NCBI RefSeq assembly: GCF_014805625.2
Contig: NW_023998414.1
Span: 26,065,758-26,129,757 of the forward strand
Length of the DNA stretch: 64,000 nucleotides
Direction of reading: 5' to 3'
From: Glossina fuscipes
Taxonomy: Eukaryota; Arthropoda; Insecta; Diptera; Glossinidae
Part shown: positions 22,187 to 34,096 of the stretch, piece by piece
Layout: each line of letters opens with the position of its first letter
How positions within the stretch are numbered: the stretch's first letter is position 1
Notes under the pieces: model-generated
Told to the model about the DNA's origin: nothing
Seen by the model: only the letters and a program-made list of their open reading frames with translations
The model's database searches: none
Made by a program: the position numbers and the translations under genes

Positions 22187-23900
22187 ATTGATTGCAATAC
22201 GTTTGCTACAGATCTCACAAAAATTTGATTATTGCCAGGCTGAGGTTGAATTTAGAAGCCATAATCTCCATAAAGAATCCATTAATTGATTAGTCTGCAG
22301 AATCCTAAGTAACGCTGCGACTTGATGTGGATAAAATTGTAGTTTGCAGTGTCATCAGTTTATCGCCCAAAAATTTTAGGTATATCGACTTTTTTGTACC
22401 TACGTAATTTTTGGTTTCCTTACATTCGAGCACTTGGCCAACTTCCGCGCTCTATGTGCTGCCTATTCCTTTCTACTGACTTCTTTCTGTTCATCCGTCC
22501 ATCCGTTATACGTAAAGGAGATTTTCTACCAATTGCTTGCTTGATCGCAGTAGTCCTCTTTTCATTGTTACAAATTGAAATAACCTTCGAGTCGAATTGA
22601 TGAAAAGATCAAGCATTCCCGACCAAAGTACGTACTAAAATTTCACAACGTTGAAGCGTGCTTTTAAGTTGACATTTATAGCCGCCAGACGAGACGAGAA
22701 AGAGAAATATTTGTCTGCGTTGTTAATTTTCATAAGATAATCTCGGTAATAGACAATTATATTTTCCCGTGAATATATTATATTTTCATTAAAGCATGTA
22801 GAGTGTAGTGTATTTGCAGAATTCATTAAAAGTTCAAGTTCTGAATTCTTTCTCGACTATATTTCCCTTTACTTCGCCTTATTTTGCATGCAAATAACAC
22901 GTTGACGTTGGAAAGTTTTCCTTATTTTTCTAATTTACTACCAGAGGAGCAAGTGAAGAATATATGCTTTCGCAGAATTTTTCAATATATATATAAAAAA
23001 AAAAAAATTCCTTTTTTTTGTTTTTTTTTTTAATTTAGGCCAACGTAGTATTGTCACTGCCTTGCGATAAAGCGTTTGCCTAGAATAATATAAATTAGTT
23101 TCAGTTTACTTTTTTTTACCAGTTAAGAAGAAAAGACGGAAATAGAATAACGAAATAGTAAACACTCTCCAAATGTAATGTTGACCTAAAAGAAAGAAGG
23201 AAAAGAAACAACAATAACAACAATCGTAATGGTTGCGGCAATGAAAAAAAAACTTTAAAATTTATGAACGTATTAAATAAATTACGTTAAAGAAATACAA
23301 AAAAAAAACATTAAAAAAATAAAAAAACAAAAAAATTAAAAAACAAAATGCACTCTTTCGTCGCACCCACCCACCCGCCCGTTAACCTTAGAATGGGTAA
23401 AGAAATGGCAAGCAAGACGACGATAAAGGGAAAAGCTAAACAACATAAGAAACTTTTAATGTTTCAACTGGCACTATAGCATTATAACCTAGTAATGGGG
23501 ACCGCTACTACTCTCGGCCGTGTTTATTATCATAAAGTTTCAAGATGTGCATTTTAAGCGAGAAATTCAGCTCGAGGCTAAATGACAAAAATTTGTTGTT
23601 CAAAGTTTTCCGTTAAATGTGGCTGAATTTTAGTCTCTTTGTTATTGTGTTTTAAGTTAAATTGTACGCAGCTTCATGTATACGCTATTTTAAGTAACCC
23701 GTATACATTTTGTATTTGTTAGTTAGTTTGTGTGTCTGTGTATGCGTTCGAGCGTTGTGGGAAAATATTATCTCTGTTATTTTATCTACGTGTTATGTTT
23801 ATGTTATAATACCGCCTTCATGCTCTAAATAATTGGCCTTGTTCGCTACGTTAGTTGCACTGCTCTACAATATAAACATAATACTTGCATGTATGTTCAT

Positions 23901-23961
23901 ACATATATATATATATATATATAGTTCATCATAACATTATATATATATATATATATATATA
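23901..23961. repeat. Two (TA)n microsatellites
   Basis: TA runs at 23901-23923 and 23938-23961 separated by GTTCATCATAACAT. Confidence 0.9.
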
Positions 23962-24071
23962 CGGTATAGTAGGCGGTACTTTTGCTGGGGTGTATGGTAT
24001 AGTATAGGGCAACGGTGCATTGAAACCAACAATTTAGTTTTCACTATCGTTTTTCGGTGTTTTTTCTTTTC

Positions 24072-24116
24072 TTTTTTTTTTTTTTTTTTTGTCGTTATAT
24101 ATATATATATATATAT
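24072..24116. repeat. Poly(T) followed by (TA)n
   Basis: T19 then GTCG then about ten TA units. Confidence 0.9.
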
Positions 24117-26509
24117 CGCATATATGCGATATTGAGAACATTCGCAAAAGATTGCTGAGATGGAGAAGGGAGAGAAACGCACAGTGGCTAGATGGTGGTG
24201 ATTCTGTGCGAAAATGTGCGGTTTATGGTGTGTCAAGCAATTATAGCATTGACATGACCGTATTGTGTTGGCATGTGTTTCGTTGTGAGGTTAACAACAT
24301 GAGAGACTTTGTGCTTGCTTCTGTGCAGCTCAAGGTGGCATTGGATGTTCGACTATATAATTTATATGCATTATATGCTAATGCTGTTTCATACAATATA
24401 CACACATACATATATATATATATATTTATGCACAAACTTATATACTTAAACGATGTACCAATTTTCACATCATTCATCTTTTATATGCCTTCTGGTCATA
24501 GACAATTCAATGTGTGAACAGAAGCATTCTATGATGTACAAAATGTAAGAGACGAACGTTGGTTAGTTTTACAAAAAAAAAAAAAAATAAAAAAAAATAA
24601 AAAAAATACCGCTTAATAATTATTAAAGATTTCATCAAACATTTTCCTTTCATATTTATACTTGACACTATAACAAGAAGCCAGCCGCTTGAAGAAAAGA
24701 GAAGAAGAAAGAAATCAATATTGTTTGCTTGCTTACAGATATTATTTATATATCAGATTAAAGTAAACCATATTCGGGAATTTGCATTACGTCCAGTCAC
24801 TTACAACTTATGAAGCCTGCTTTGCTCGATTTGGCGGAGAAATACTCTTTTAACTCATTACTTCATCACTGCATAATTACAGTGCTCTACAATCGTAAAC
24901 ATCGGCTAATTGTAGATCCCCCCGACTCGGAAAAGGGCCAATGTTAATGCTAATCATATATAAACACAATTGCTGTAATATATCCTATCTAACATACCGT
25001 TATTATTAAGACACAAGCGCAGCGAGCATAGTTCGCAGAATTATCCCAAGATTACAAGCAATAAACAACATTATCGAGAGATTTCATAGAAAACGAACTA
25101 AGTTACTCGTGATCTGATCTTGTTGGTCTTTACATTTATCTTAACCAAAATATCTTCTCTTTAATGCTTCGTACGATTCGCCAGCAAAGTCAATACATTC
25201 CGTACTAACCATTATTATGCTTTTACATGTCTATGCATAAATATATTAGCTAGAGAAGGTTATATATAGTTAACATGGGTAATGAGCGAGCAACAACGTG
25301 CACTCAGGTCCCTATGTTTTAAACGTTTGAAATGCGGACTGTACCTGTGCAGTTCACTTAGAAATGGATAGGTGGTGCTATTAAGATTTTATTTATTTAT
25401 TTATTTTTTTTTGAAAGTCCTGTAAAACCTTCGCCAGACATTTTTATATGAAAGCAATGGATTAGATTTGGCAAACGCCCTAATCTGTCCTTAAAGAACT
25501 CCGATTTTTCAAAATCTCTATGTTTACTGAAAAATAGATAGCAGATAGTAGAAGAACATTATTCGGGGCGTGTTAGGTGTATATATGTCGTTGTCCGCAG
25601 CGTAACTGGGGCGAAACAATTACATTTAATACATCAATTTCTATAATTGATTTTTGTATAATCGCCGTATACACGAAAGGAAAGGTCAAAAAAAAAAAAT
25701 AAAAAAAGAAAAAAAAATCATTCTTTTATTCATAAAGAATATTTAAAATAATCGATCGAAAACATCCTGTGTTATTTTCCAAAGAATAGTATACAAATTT
25801 CGAAGGGAAAGAATGAAAATTGCGGGAGTTATGAGTGTGCGTCGCGTTCAAAAATCGTGTTCCGAGAGTAATGCGTTTCAAGTTTAAAGTGCTAATGAAC
25901 CGCTGTTGCTGTTCGAAATCAAAATATTTTCACGCCCACAATTGGCTTTTTCATCTCATTCGTAACGAACTAAGCTAATCCATGCATGAAGGAAAGGAAA
26001 ATTTCATTCCGATTTCATCCATATTATCAAATTGATTGCGGTCTTGCCTTGTTTTCGGTTCTCGCGATAGAAGATAATGAAAAATTTCTTGAAAAACTCA
26101 CTATTAAAACAAATTTAAATTATTTAATATGAATTTTCTTTCTTTGTCTTCTTGTTCTCGTTCGCAAGCATTCTATAAATGTTAATGTGAGAGTGTCTGT
26201 TTTAATTAAATATTTATTCGAATTTAAACTGTTAGTTCGCGTAATGTTTTTCGTATCCTCTTTGCAAGCAAAAAGTAACAAACGATTGCACACTTAATTA
26301 GTGTCCATCTTAAATAAGCTAAGTGCGATTCCTCGCAGAAAATCTATTCTCTGTCATTGCAATATTTATGAAAAATAGAAAGTGAGTGGAAAGAAGAAAA
26401 CGAATCAACATAAATAAGTATAAAGGAGTATAACAAAGATAACAGGAGATATAACATGAAAATATAATGCGAACATTTGTTCGTTATACACTGCACTATT
26501 TGTGGGCAT

Positions 26510-26830
26510 ACAAGTTTTGTTACATCTAAGTTTGTGCGGATGTGTACGATTTCTAGAGAGACTTGCGATAGACTGAGTCAAGTTTTTTTTTTTTCTATTA
26601 TACCGATCGATTCAGAATCACTTACCGAATCAATCGAAGCTTATTTGTCTGCCTGTCTATGTGTCAATCTATCCATCTGTCCGTCCTGTTTTCGTGTGTT
26701 CAACCTACAAGTCGGAATTTTTCACATACATCGACATCGTGTTTTGGCCCAAAGATGAACGTCATTGAAAATATTTCGGATCGGACAACTTTTTCGATCA
26801 CTTTCCATATAATGCTCGTAGTAAGCAAAG
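26510..26830 (+). repeat. Interspersed repeat, family B, plus orientation
   Basis: Landmarks in order: TTGTGCGGATGTGTAC, ATACCGATCGATTCAG, TCTGTCCGTCC, TGTTCAACCTACAAGTCGG, TTTTGGCCCAAAGATGAACG, ATTTCGGATCGGACAA. It is the reverse-complement order of the copy at 44.92-45.2 kb. It is one of the most complete copies in the window. Confidence 0.6.
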
Positions 26831-27049
26831 TAGTGTAAGGTATGTTGCTCATTGTAGTGTTATTCTTGTTATTTAGAAATAAATAAATTTTTAATGCACT
26901 TGATGTACTGACTTGAAACAAACTCTTTCTCGGGTAATATGTTTTTCTTTATGTTTTATTTCATAATAATTAAATAATTTTCTGTCAAAATCTTTCCTAC
27001 CCATCACTTTAATTCGAAAAAGCAAGCAAAGAATTACATTTTTTATATT

Positions 27050-27295
27050 CTATAATACGAAATGGGTGCGGTGCCGTTGATTTTTTCTATTTTCAAAATA
27101 AAAGTTTTTGTGGCATAGGGGTGTGGGCATTGGAGGCGTGCCCTTGGAAGAATTTTTTTGCAAAGTTGTAGGCGATATCTTTATTTTCCACAAATGCTAC
27201 CCAATTGCTCAGACAGACAGATGGATGGACGAGCTGACTGAAAATGATCAAGAATTTATATCCTTTACCGGGTAGCTTGTTTGAAGCTTGTTTCT
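27050..27295 (-). repeat. Mini-me-like element (family A), minus orientation
   Basis: Read on the minus strand it has a TATAAATTCTTGATCA core followed by CAGCTCGTCCATCCATCTG and TCTGTCTGAGC (GTCY). Upstream on the plus strand is GTGGCATAGGGGTGTGGGCA, shared in part with 45.35 kb. Confidence 0.6.
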
Positions 27296-27339
27296 CCGTC
27301 TTATCAAGATATTGACAAACAAAGTAAAATTTTCACACA

Positions 27340-27765
27340 TCATAATACTTGGTAGGCGTGGTCAATTTTTTCATTTTTGTATAGATGCTACAGTATCGCC
27401 CAAGGAATATGCGCGCACATTTGTGTGCTGTAGTTGACGAGTAATGAGCAAGGAACCATTTTGTATTCCTTTTCCAAAACACAGGTGTTCTCACAGGTGT
27501 TTACGTGGCGCTGCAGGCGTGTCCTTCGACCAAGTTGACCTATTTTCAATACCAACCCGCGTACAAGAACTTCCAATGTTCCTGCCTGCCTCATTTTTAC
27601 GGCCGGAAGAAGTTTTACAAATGACATTGTACTGATGGACAGACGGACGCTTTTAAATCGATTCAAAATGTGATGGTGATCAAGAATATATATGGTTTGT
27701 GGGGTCTCTGATGCCCTCATCTGGGCGTCGCAAACGTTCTGAGAAGATGAATAGACCCTTCATCC
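27340..27765 (-). repeat. Mini-me-like element (family A), minus orientation, larger copy
   Basis: On the minus strand ATATATATTCTTGATCACC is followed by TTGAATCGATTTAAAAGCGT and CCGTCTGTCC: a (TA)n, core and GTCY order. Plus-strand words GCTGCAGGCGTGTCCTTCGACC and AACTTCCAATGTTC recur at 40.42 kb and 45.5 kb, so those are copies of the same family. The 110-codon and 63-codon frames here are products of the repeat. Confidence 0.65.
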
Positions 27766-28029
27766 TTCGGTGACGAAATCTTTTTATGCTCATAATTTCT
27801 ATTATAAAAGTAAAAGGAAGAAAATATCGGCGTTTACTTCAACGAAGAACTATGGATTTGAAGGTGAGTTGTGTGCTTTTCATTTTTAAAAAATTTCTTT
27901 GACACGAGTTGGCCGAAGGAATTCTATTTTTTAAGAACATCATCGACGGATATAGCTTTCATAATCAGTTTGATAAAACGCTTGCAACACTCAGAAGGAA
28001 ACTTTGCATTACCCCTAAAAGTATACATG

Positions 28030-28100
28030 TTTTTAATGAGCATCAAATTCTGAATCGATTTAAGCGACGTTCGTCTGCCCATCTGTGTAATCGATTAACG
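28030..28100 (+). repeat. Mini-me core fragment
   Basis: TTCTGAATCGATTTAAGCGACG followed by TTCGTCTGCCCATCTGTGTAAT. A second block with AATCTGTCCGTCCGTGTAAT lies beyond the GC-richer segment at 28.15-28.43 kb, so one repeat may have been split by an insertion. Confidence 0.45.
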
Positions 28101-28149
28101 GAAACCTTATGGTGGAAGCAAGCGCATTTTTCTTTCCGCTTTTAGTTGA

Positions 28150-28425
28150 TCAATTTGTGAGCCCTGACTGCTTGGGTGCGGCTCTTCGGGGAGAACTCGT
28201 GTGGGTTGTGGTTGGCAGTTCCAAGCCAAAGTGGAACAATCGAGAGCAGCTAGGCCTCACCACTGACCAGAGTGGGGTTTATTGATCCATACGCAATAAA
28301 CTGTTCTGGACTCTGGTGCTGCTTAGGCCCCTACTCTGTGGGGATTGTCTAATTCGTCAGGGGGCGTATATTACGCTTAAAAGTGGCTTGGGCCACCATG
28401 GCAGGAACCCACGTTAAACCCATGC
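28150..28425. other. GC-richer segment of unknown origin, possible transposon 5' region
   Basis: About 280 bases are visibly richer in G+C than anything nearby. They include GGGTGCGGCTCTTCGGGGAG, TAGGCCCCTACTCTGTGGGG and GGCTTGGGCCACCATGGCAG. Composition and the absence of long frames suggest a transposable-element untranslated region, perhaps of a non-LTR retroelement. It is flanked on both sides by mini-me-type sequence. I do not recognise the family. Confidence 0.35.
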
Positions 28426-28560
28426 TACCAATCTGTCCGTCCGTGTAATGTTTGTTGTAAACATTCGCTTGGCCGCAAACGTGAAACTATTGTCTTCAAA
28501 TTTGCAAAAGAATTCGGGAATGACCTAAATTTCTTAAAGGACATGCCTACAACGTCCAAG
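28426..28560 (+). repeat. Mini-me-type fragment
   Basis: ATCTGTCCGTCCGTGTAATG, then CTTGGCCGCAAACGTGAAAC and GTCTTCAAATTTGCAAAAG. This resembles the region 3' of the GTCY tract in family A. Confidence 0.4.
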
Positions 28561-29972
28561 CATCTGTATGACTGAAACTTGTATAGTTAAAATAAATAAA
28601 ATTACTCTCGCTTATACCATATTATGGAGGATGAAAATTTATTTCTTGTACTTTTTTTGTCTTCTTAAACGATTCGATGACGATTTTTTTTTTAATAAAA
28701 CTAATAATAAATAATTTTAATATTTAATCTAATCACTTACCCAGAATTTCTTGGCTTCTCTAGTATTGGAAAAAAAACTTCTCGTATCGGTATTATTAAA
28801 ATTGTATTACGCTCCCCGCATCTTTTGCTTGCTTTCAAGAGGAAGAGCATAACTATACGAATTGCAGAGTTAAGTGATTAAAGGGAATAATATTTGGATA
28901 ATCCATACTAGAGCTAGGATAGGCTCTCTACTCCCAGGCTTAGATTATTCCTTTTTGTTTCCGCTCACCAAAAGGAATAACTTTTTTCCTTGTTCTCACA
29001 TATATTAAGTGCATTATCGACTAAATGCTGAACAAAGCGATCATTTTCACTTCCTTTCGCATCTCGTTTTATTGAAAGGAAATTTTTTCAAAAAATTTTT
29101 ATCGTATTCTTCTTCACCTATTTGGTCAGTAATAACAGTTGCTTTACTTACTACAGTTTGGACAGATTGGTGTTTGGGGGTGAGAAGAACGCGCGATAAT
29201 GTCTCTGTGTGACGTTACTAAGATCGTAAGGGAAAACTCAGAAATAAGGTCCAAAGTGATAGATATTGATGAGCGGCTCTGTAATGGTTATTACGATGAG
29301 AAGGAATACAACATACAGCAGTTGTTGTTTTTTTTTCTTTTTCAAAGACCGTTTTTCACCGTTTGAACCTTTAGACGGTTTTTATAAGAATTTATACTAA
29401 TGGTAAAATCGATGACCGCTCTATATACTATAGAGGAAAATATTATGAAAGTTTTAATTTATGTAAGTCTTTTTTGGAAAAAATTCTCAAACTTTTATAC
29501 CTATGCTATGGTTATATTATAGCGATATGTGGGTCAAATAGTTTAGGTTTTTTAACTCGATTTTTACGACTGCGATTGCAGCGAGGCATATGCTTATATA
29601 AATTGGAATCGTTATTCTGCTTAAAGATCGATGTATAATATTTTTTTTGCGGTGTCGCGTATATAACTAAGCATTATAACCGAAACGATAAAGTTAGTAC
29701 GCCTACTTTTTTCGGTAGGGTAGATGAAAAATTAATGTAATATATACTTAATGTGATATAAAGTTGACTAAAAGGATAACTAACTAACTTATGTCTTGCA
29801 TAATGTGAACGTGTGTCAATAATCTATAAATGTTTGCCGGCTTTTTTGTCATTTTTCAATCCTTTTGTATATGTATGTGCGTGTGTGCGTCTAAATATAG
29901 ATATCTTTATAAATGTTCATCAGGAAAAGACCTATATTTGATAAATGATATTAAATAAACAGGAAAGGAACG
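28561..29972. other. No gene recognised
   Basis: A+T-rich. No RNA gene, coding motif or element was identified. The 67-codon frame at 29009-29212 is unremarkable. Confidence 0.4.
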
Positions 29973-29984
29973 AAGAAAGAAAGA

Positions 29985-30035
<51 letters not shown>

Positions 30036-30047
30036 ATAGAAAGAGAC

Positions 30048-30080
<33 letters not shown>
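29973..30080. repeat. (GA)n and (GAT)n compound microsatellite
   Basis: GA/GAAA units to 30033, then AGGATAGAAAGAGAC, then about eleven GAT units at 30047-30080. Confidence 0.95.
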
Positions 30081-30244
30081 ATCGGAACGTAGGTACATTA
30101 CTTTCACTTCCTCTCTATTCAAGTTGACAGAATGATATATAAAACATTGGCATATGTATGCATAAGTTAAAAATAGGTCAAATTTATCTATTTCTTGTGG
30201 AATAAACTACGTGTGACATTGTAGAAAATTTTAATAACATTAGG

Positions 30245-30303
30245 CAACACACATACACATACACACACATACACACACACATACACACACACACACACAC
30301 ACA
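30245..30303. repeat. (ACAY)n microsatellite
   Basis: ACAC and ACAT units mixed over about 59 bases. This is the same ACAY class of tract that flanks the R1-clade element at 39-40 kb, but it is empty here. Confidence 0.95.
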
Positions 30304-30953
30304 AAACGAACATATTGATCTTTACGTTTAGTTAGATAAGTTTATTCAAATTTTCTATTGCACTTCAATAGACACGCTTGCACACTTACGCATGCACGAA
30401 CATTTAAAACACAAACACATTCGAATTTATATAGACGCAGACAGTGTATTTTGCACTCAGGCATGTATGTAAGTAGCTGTATGCGCATTTGTCTAATGTC
30501 ATGTTTTGTTTTCTTTTTTTTTTTATATCCGAAATATTTTTGTTTTCTTTTGGTTTTTTTTTTTATTTATTTTTTTCTTTACTGGATTGAAACAAGATTT
30601 AAGGCTTTAACTAACGTGCACCATAAAAAGCATTCATGCCAACAAGGACATGACACTGATGTAATGCTTTGCATCTTTTTCATCTTTTTTTTTTTTTTTT
30701 GGCAGGATTAAAATAATTCCAGTAAATATTAGATAAAACGTGTACACGGACGTAAACGAGAAAGCAAGCGATGGAGATGACAGTGAAGGGGTGGAGGCAA
30801 GAGGAAAAATTTGAGTTTAAAAATAATGTAATAATGAAAATAGATGTAAAAGCTGAATATGACACTTTTTGTTTTTACATCGAATTTTTTTTTTATTTTT
30901 TTTTTTAAAGTTAAGTAGAGCGGCAAACTGGCGCCTAAAACGCTTTGATATAA
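30304..30953. other. Low-complexity A+T-rich DNA
   Basis: Several T-rich runs (30515-30580, 30682-30700, 30887-30906). Frames here are homopolymer artefacts. Confidence 0.5.
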
Positions 30954-31016
30954 ATACATATATATATATATACATATATATACATACATATATATATATA
31001 TGTGTATATGTATATG
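30954..31016. repeat. (TA)n/(CATA)n microsatellite
   Basis: TA runs broken by C, grading into TGTGTATATG. Confidence 0.9.
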
Positions 31017-31226
31017 TGGAGACGTTTATTGTTTTTTGTTTGGAGCAAAACAAAAACATAAAAGGGAATAACGAAAAGAATGATATTAAAAAACAAAATG
31101 GAATAGAAAAAAAGTAGAGGCTAAAATATCATGTAGTGTAACAATATTTATGACTTTAATATGCTGCAATCGTTTGGGTGTGTCTGAAAGTGTATGCGTG
31201 CCTGAAAGTGCATGTGTGTCTTTATG

Positions 31227-31345
31227 CATGTGTGTGTGTGTGTGTGTGTGGAGTTATGTGTGTTTGTTGGAAAGTGTGCGGTTCTACTTTGTGTGGTGTG
31301 CGTTTGCGTTGTATATATGAGTGCTTGTGCGCAATATTGTGTGTT

Positions 31346-31380
<35 letters not shown>
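31227..31380. repeat. (GT)n-rich region with two pure arrays
   Basis: GT arrays at 31227-31250 and 31346-31380 lie in G+T-rich sequence from about 31170. It gives a Cys/Val-rich 96-codon frame that is not a gene. Confidence 0.9.
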
Positions 31381-31385
<5 letters not shown>

Positions 31386-31609
31386 TAAATTACTTTGCAT
31401 TAAAAGTTAAAGCCCAGAGCTACGTTATGTGCAATCTTCCGCTACCGTATGTGGGCATGAATGTATGAACATATGTAAGTCATTTTGTTTTTGCGTTTGT
31501 CAATTTGCTCATACTTGTATACGTATATTTGCTGGAAACAAGTAACTTTAATTAAATTGCCAATTTTGCATAAAGGTTAGGTGCACATGCATACATATAA
31601 ATGTATATA

Positions 31610-31610
<1 letters not shown>

Positions 31611-31644
<34 letters not shown>
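31611..31644. repeat. (TA)n microsatellite
   Basis: About seventeen TA units. Confidence 0.9.
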
Positions 31645-31646
<2 letters not shown>

Positions 31647-31819
31647 AGCTGGCTTATCATTATCCCTTTTTAATGTCCAATTCCTTTGATGTATAAAATA
31701 ATTTTTAAAATATTATTTTCAGTACAAAAAATACAAGTTAATATTCAAGGCTGCGATAGTAAGCATATTTTACTTTTTCATTACTAAAACATGAGTACAT
31801 TTTAGATGTATATGAATAT

Positions 31820-31820
31820 G

Positions 31821-31864
<44 letters not shown>
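31820..31864. repeat. (TA)n(CA)n microsatellite
   Basis: A TA run joined directly to about fifteen CA units. Confidence 0.95.
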
Positions 31865-31866
<2 letters not shown>

Positions 31867-31879
31867 TCATAATAATAAT

Positions 31880-32040
31880 ATACAGCACATAGCACATAGC
31901 ACATAGCCTATACTACTATGGCATCTAGTATAATACATAATACATACATACGCTATGGTATATGCTGCATACAATATACCATACGTCACATACTACATAT
32001 AGTACATAGCGTGTCGTATATAGTATAGCATACAGCGCGC
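31880..32040. repeat. Degenerate TA/CATA-derived tandem region
   Basis: Three tandem AGCACAT units (31884-31904) are followed by about 130 bases built from ATACATA, TAGTATA and CATACGT-like words. It looks like a decaying microsatellite. Confidence 0.6.
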
Positions 32041-32572
32041 TTAGTGTGCCAATTTAATTAATAACGAGCGCTTTTGCCTGTGTGCTTGTAAATCTTATAA
32101 GTCCAATAGCAATATTTATTCAGCCGTGTCGTCTATTAAAAAATATTATTTGCTATTCCAATAAAACTCAATCAACAATTAATTTTTTTTTTTTTTTGTT
32201 TTCTTTTTTGCCCTTTAAGCATACTTAGCAGACTGAAGTATCTCTCTTTAACGTGTAAGTACGGGAAAAGAGAAACAGTAGAAAAAAATAACACTTTAAA
32301 GGTAACTTCATTTAATTACTTATGCCAACTTGGACGTGATGACGCTAATGAAATGAATTATGCATAAATAATTGGCGTATAAGAAACTTTTTAATACATT
32401 CATTTTACTAAACACTAAAGAGTCCCCCTTCACGTACTCTATGATTTCTATCGTCATCGCATGACATGTTTCTAAGCACACACACGTGCATAAGTATAGA
32501 GTTCTGGAGAAAAGTTTTACCATTAAACATGCTCATGTATATTTTTATATATGTAGGCTTTTATCAAGACAT
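32041..32572. other. No gene recognised
   Basis: A+T-rich with a T15 run near 32184. No motif seen. Confidence 0.4.
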
Positions 32573-32655
32573 GGTATATATATGTATATATATATGTATA
32601 TATACATATATACCATGTTTATATATATATACGTATATATATACATATATATAGG
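32573..32655. repeat. (TATG)/(TA)n compound microsatellite
   Basis: TATA interrupted by G and C at intervals, giving TATGTATATA and TATACATATA words. Confidence 0.9.
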
Positions 32656-33635
32656 GTATGGGCCATTTGCAAGTGCTCTTTTCCAGCTAACTTTTGCATG
32701 CATTTGTTGTAAATATTGAGCGTTTTTCTTTTTTTGTTTTTATCAAAAACGAAAGTTAAATTTATGGCATTTGTGTATAAAAAAAAAAAAAATATCATTC
32801 AAACGGTCATCATGATTACGTTTGCAAGATTGACTAAAAAATTAAAATTTTTATTAGCTTTCCTTGACGAAAGTTTCTTCATAGTCTGGAGATATTTTTA
32901 TGTCTAGGTTCGAAAAATTATAATGCTTGTGGAGCGGCTCACCAGCATAGAAATAGTTCACATAACACGAGATCTAGACTTCGAATCCACTTTAGCATTT
33001 CACAATATTTTGCTGGTAATAAAATTCTGTTACAATGTGTCGTGCGAAACTCGTGCAATGTCTTGCAGGAATCCTAAAACTCGAGCAAAAACTTCAATTG
33101 CTTAGCGTGGGTAGCGGCCGTAACTCTCAAATGATGTTGTTCCCTCCCCTAAAAAAACACGGTTACTTTTTTATTGGCAAGCGTTACAATATTTCGTTTT
33201 TTTTTTTTTTTAATATTATTATAGCAGATAGTAAGAGAAAAATCAGTCTTATGGTCCTCCTCCCAACTCCTCGCTTCATATAGTCGACGCTTAAATAGTC
33301 CCATGTCATTTTGTCTAATACTAGGTTTTATTCAATTTTATTATAAAATATCAAATACCTGAGCTTCTTGTCGTATACCATATGGGATTACTATGAGGAG
33401 AATTAGTAAAAGGAATTTTACAAATAGATCTATAAGGTTTGAACTGAGCACAGTAAGTTTATATGTCATATGACTATCTTGTAAGCCAATGTATAAATAT
33501 TACGCTTTGATGCATTACGAAGAGTTACTTTCTCGGACAACGCTTAACAGTTCCATATCATTAGTTCATTTCGTATGCCAAAATACAATTCTTACACTTT
33601 TGCTATTTTGCAAATTTTTTACCATATAGAGACCT
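32656..33635. other. No gene recognised
   Basis: Near 32985-32999, AGACTTCGAATCCAC resembles a Pol III B box, but no matching A box was found at tRNA spacing. Confidence 0.4.
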
Positions 33636-33860
33636 GTATGGGAAGAGATCGTAGAAAAGTTCCAATCTAATCCATTTTCAATAGCATTTGTTTTTGGGCC
33701 GAAATATATGAACGCAACAAATTCCATCAAGATACCACGACAGTTCTGTTATATAAATTGAACAGAAAAACTGATGGCAGGATATCAGGCGGACAAACAG
33801 ACGGACAGACAGACAGACGAACAAGGAAAGATGCTTATATTAATTTGAATCGATTAATAT
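33636..33860 (-). repeat. Interspersed repeat, family B, minus orientation
   Basis: ATCCATTTTCAATAGCATTTG, TTTTGGGCCGAAATATATGAACGC, AAATTGAACAGAAAAACTGATGG, GGACAAACAGACGGACAGACAG and TTTGAATCGATT follow the order of the copies at 8.93 and 44.95 kb. Confidence 0.6.
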
Positions 33861-34096
33861 AGAATAAAAGATTTAAGATACTTCTGGACTCTACTCCTAA
33901 TCACAAGTGATGTAGGATTTAAAAATAATCTGAACCATATAAGGCTTTCCTTAATGAATATTGTTAACCACTTCAGTTTATAACCGAACTTTATGAGCAT
34001 ATGTGCATAGGACGGGCCATTGCTTACGCACGATTGGATTTTAAGACGTTGACAATCCAAAAAAAAAAACAAAAACAATTTGACAGCTGAACGTTT

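Larger units (their letters stand above)
22187..26500. other. A+T-rich DNA without recognisable genes
   Basis: Simple repeats dominate at 22990-23350 (A/T-rich) and 23.90-24.12 kb (TA arrays). A 142-codon plus frame at 24089-24517 starts and ends in TA microsatellite and has no motif. The stretch at 24130-24350 is less A+T-rich, but I cannot assign it. Confidence 0.4.

Noticed and set aside
24089..24517. 142-codon plus-strand frame
   Set aside because: It begins in TA repeat (Tyr-Ile run) and contains another. The middle has no recognisable motif, and an overlapping minus frame is equally open.
27388..27720. 110-codon minus frame and overlapping plus frame
   Set aside because: Both lie within a multicopy non-coding mini-me-type repeat.
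30358..31468. Several 60-117-codon frames on both strands
   Set aside because: They are poly-Phe, Tyr-Ile or Cys-Val products of T, TA and GT tracts.
32926..33000. tRNA-like TTCGAATCC word near 32990
   Set aside because: Only a B-box half was found; there is no A box at tRNA spacing.
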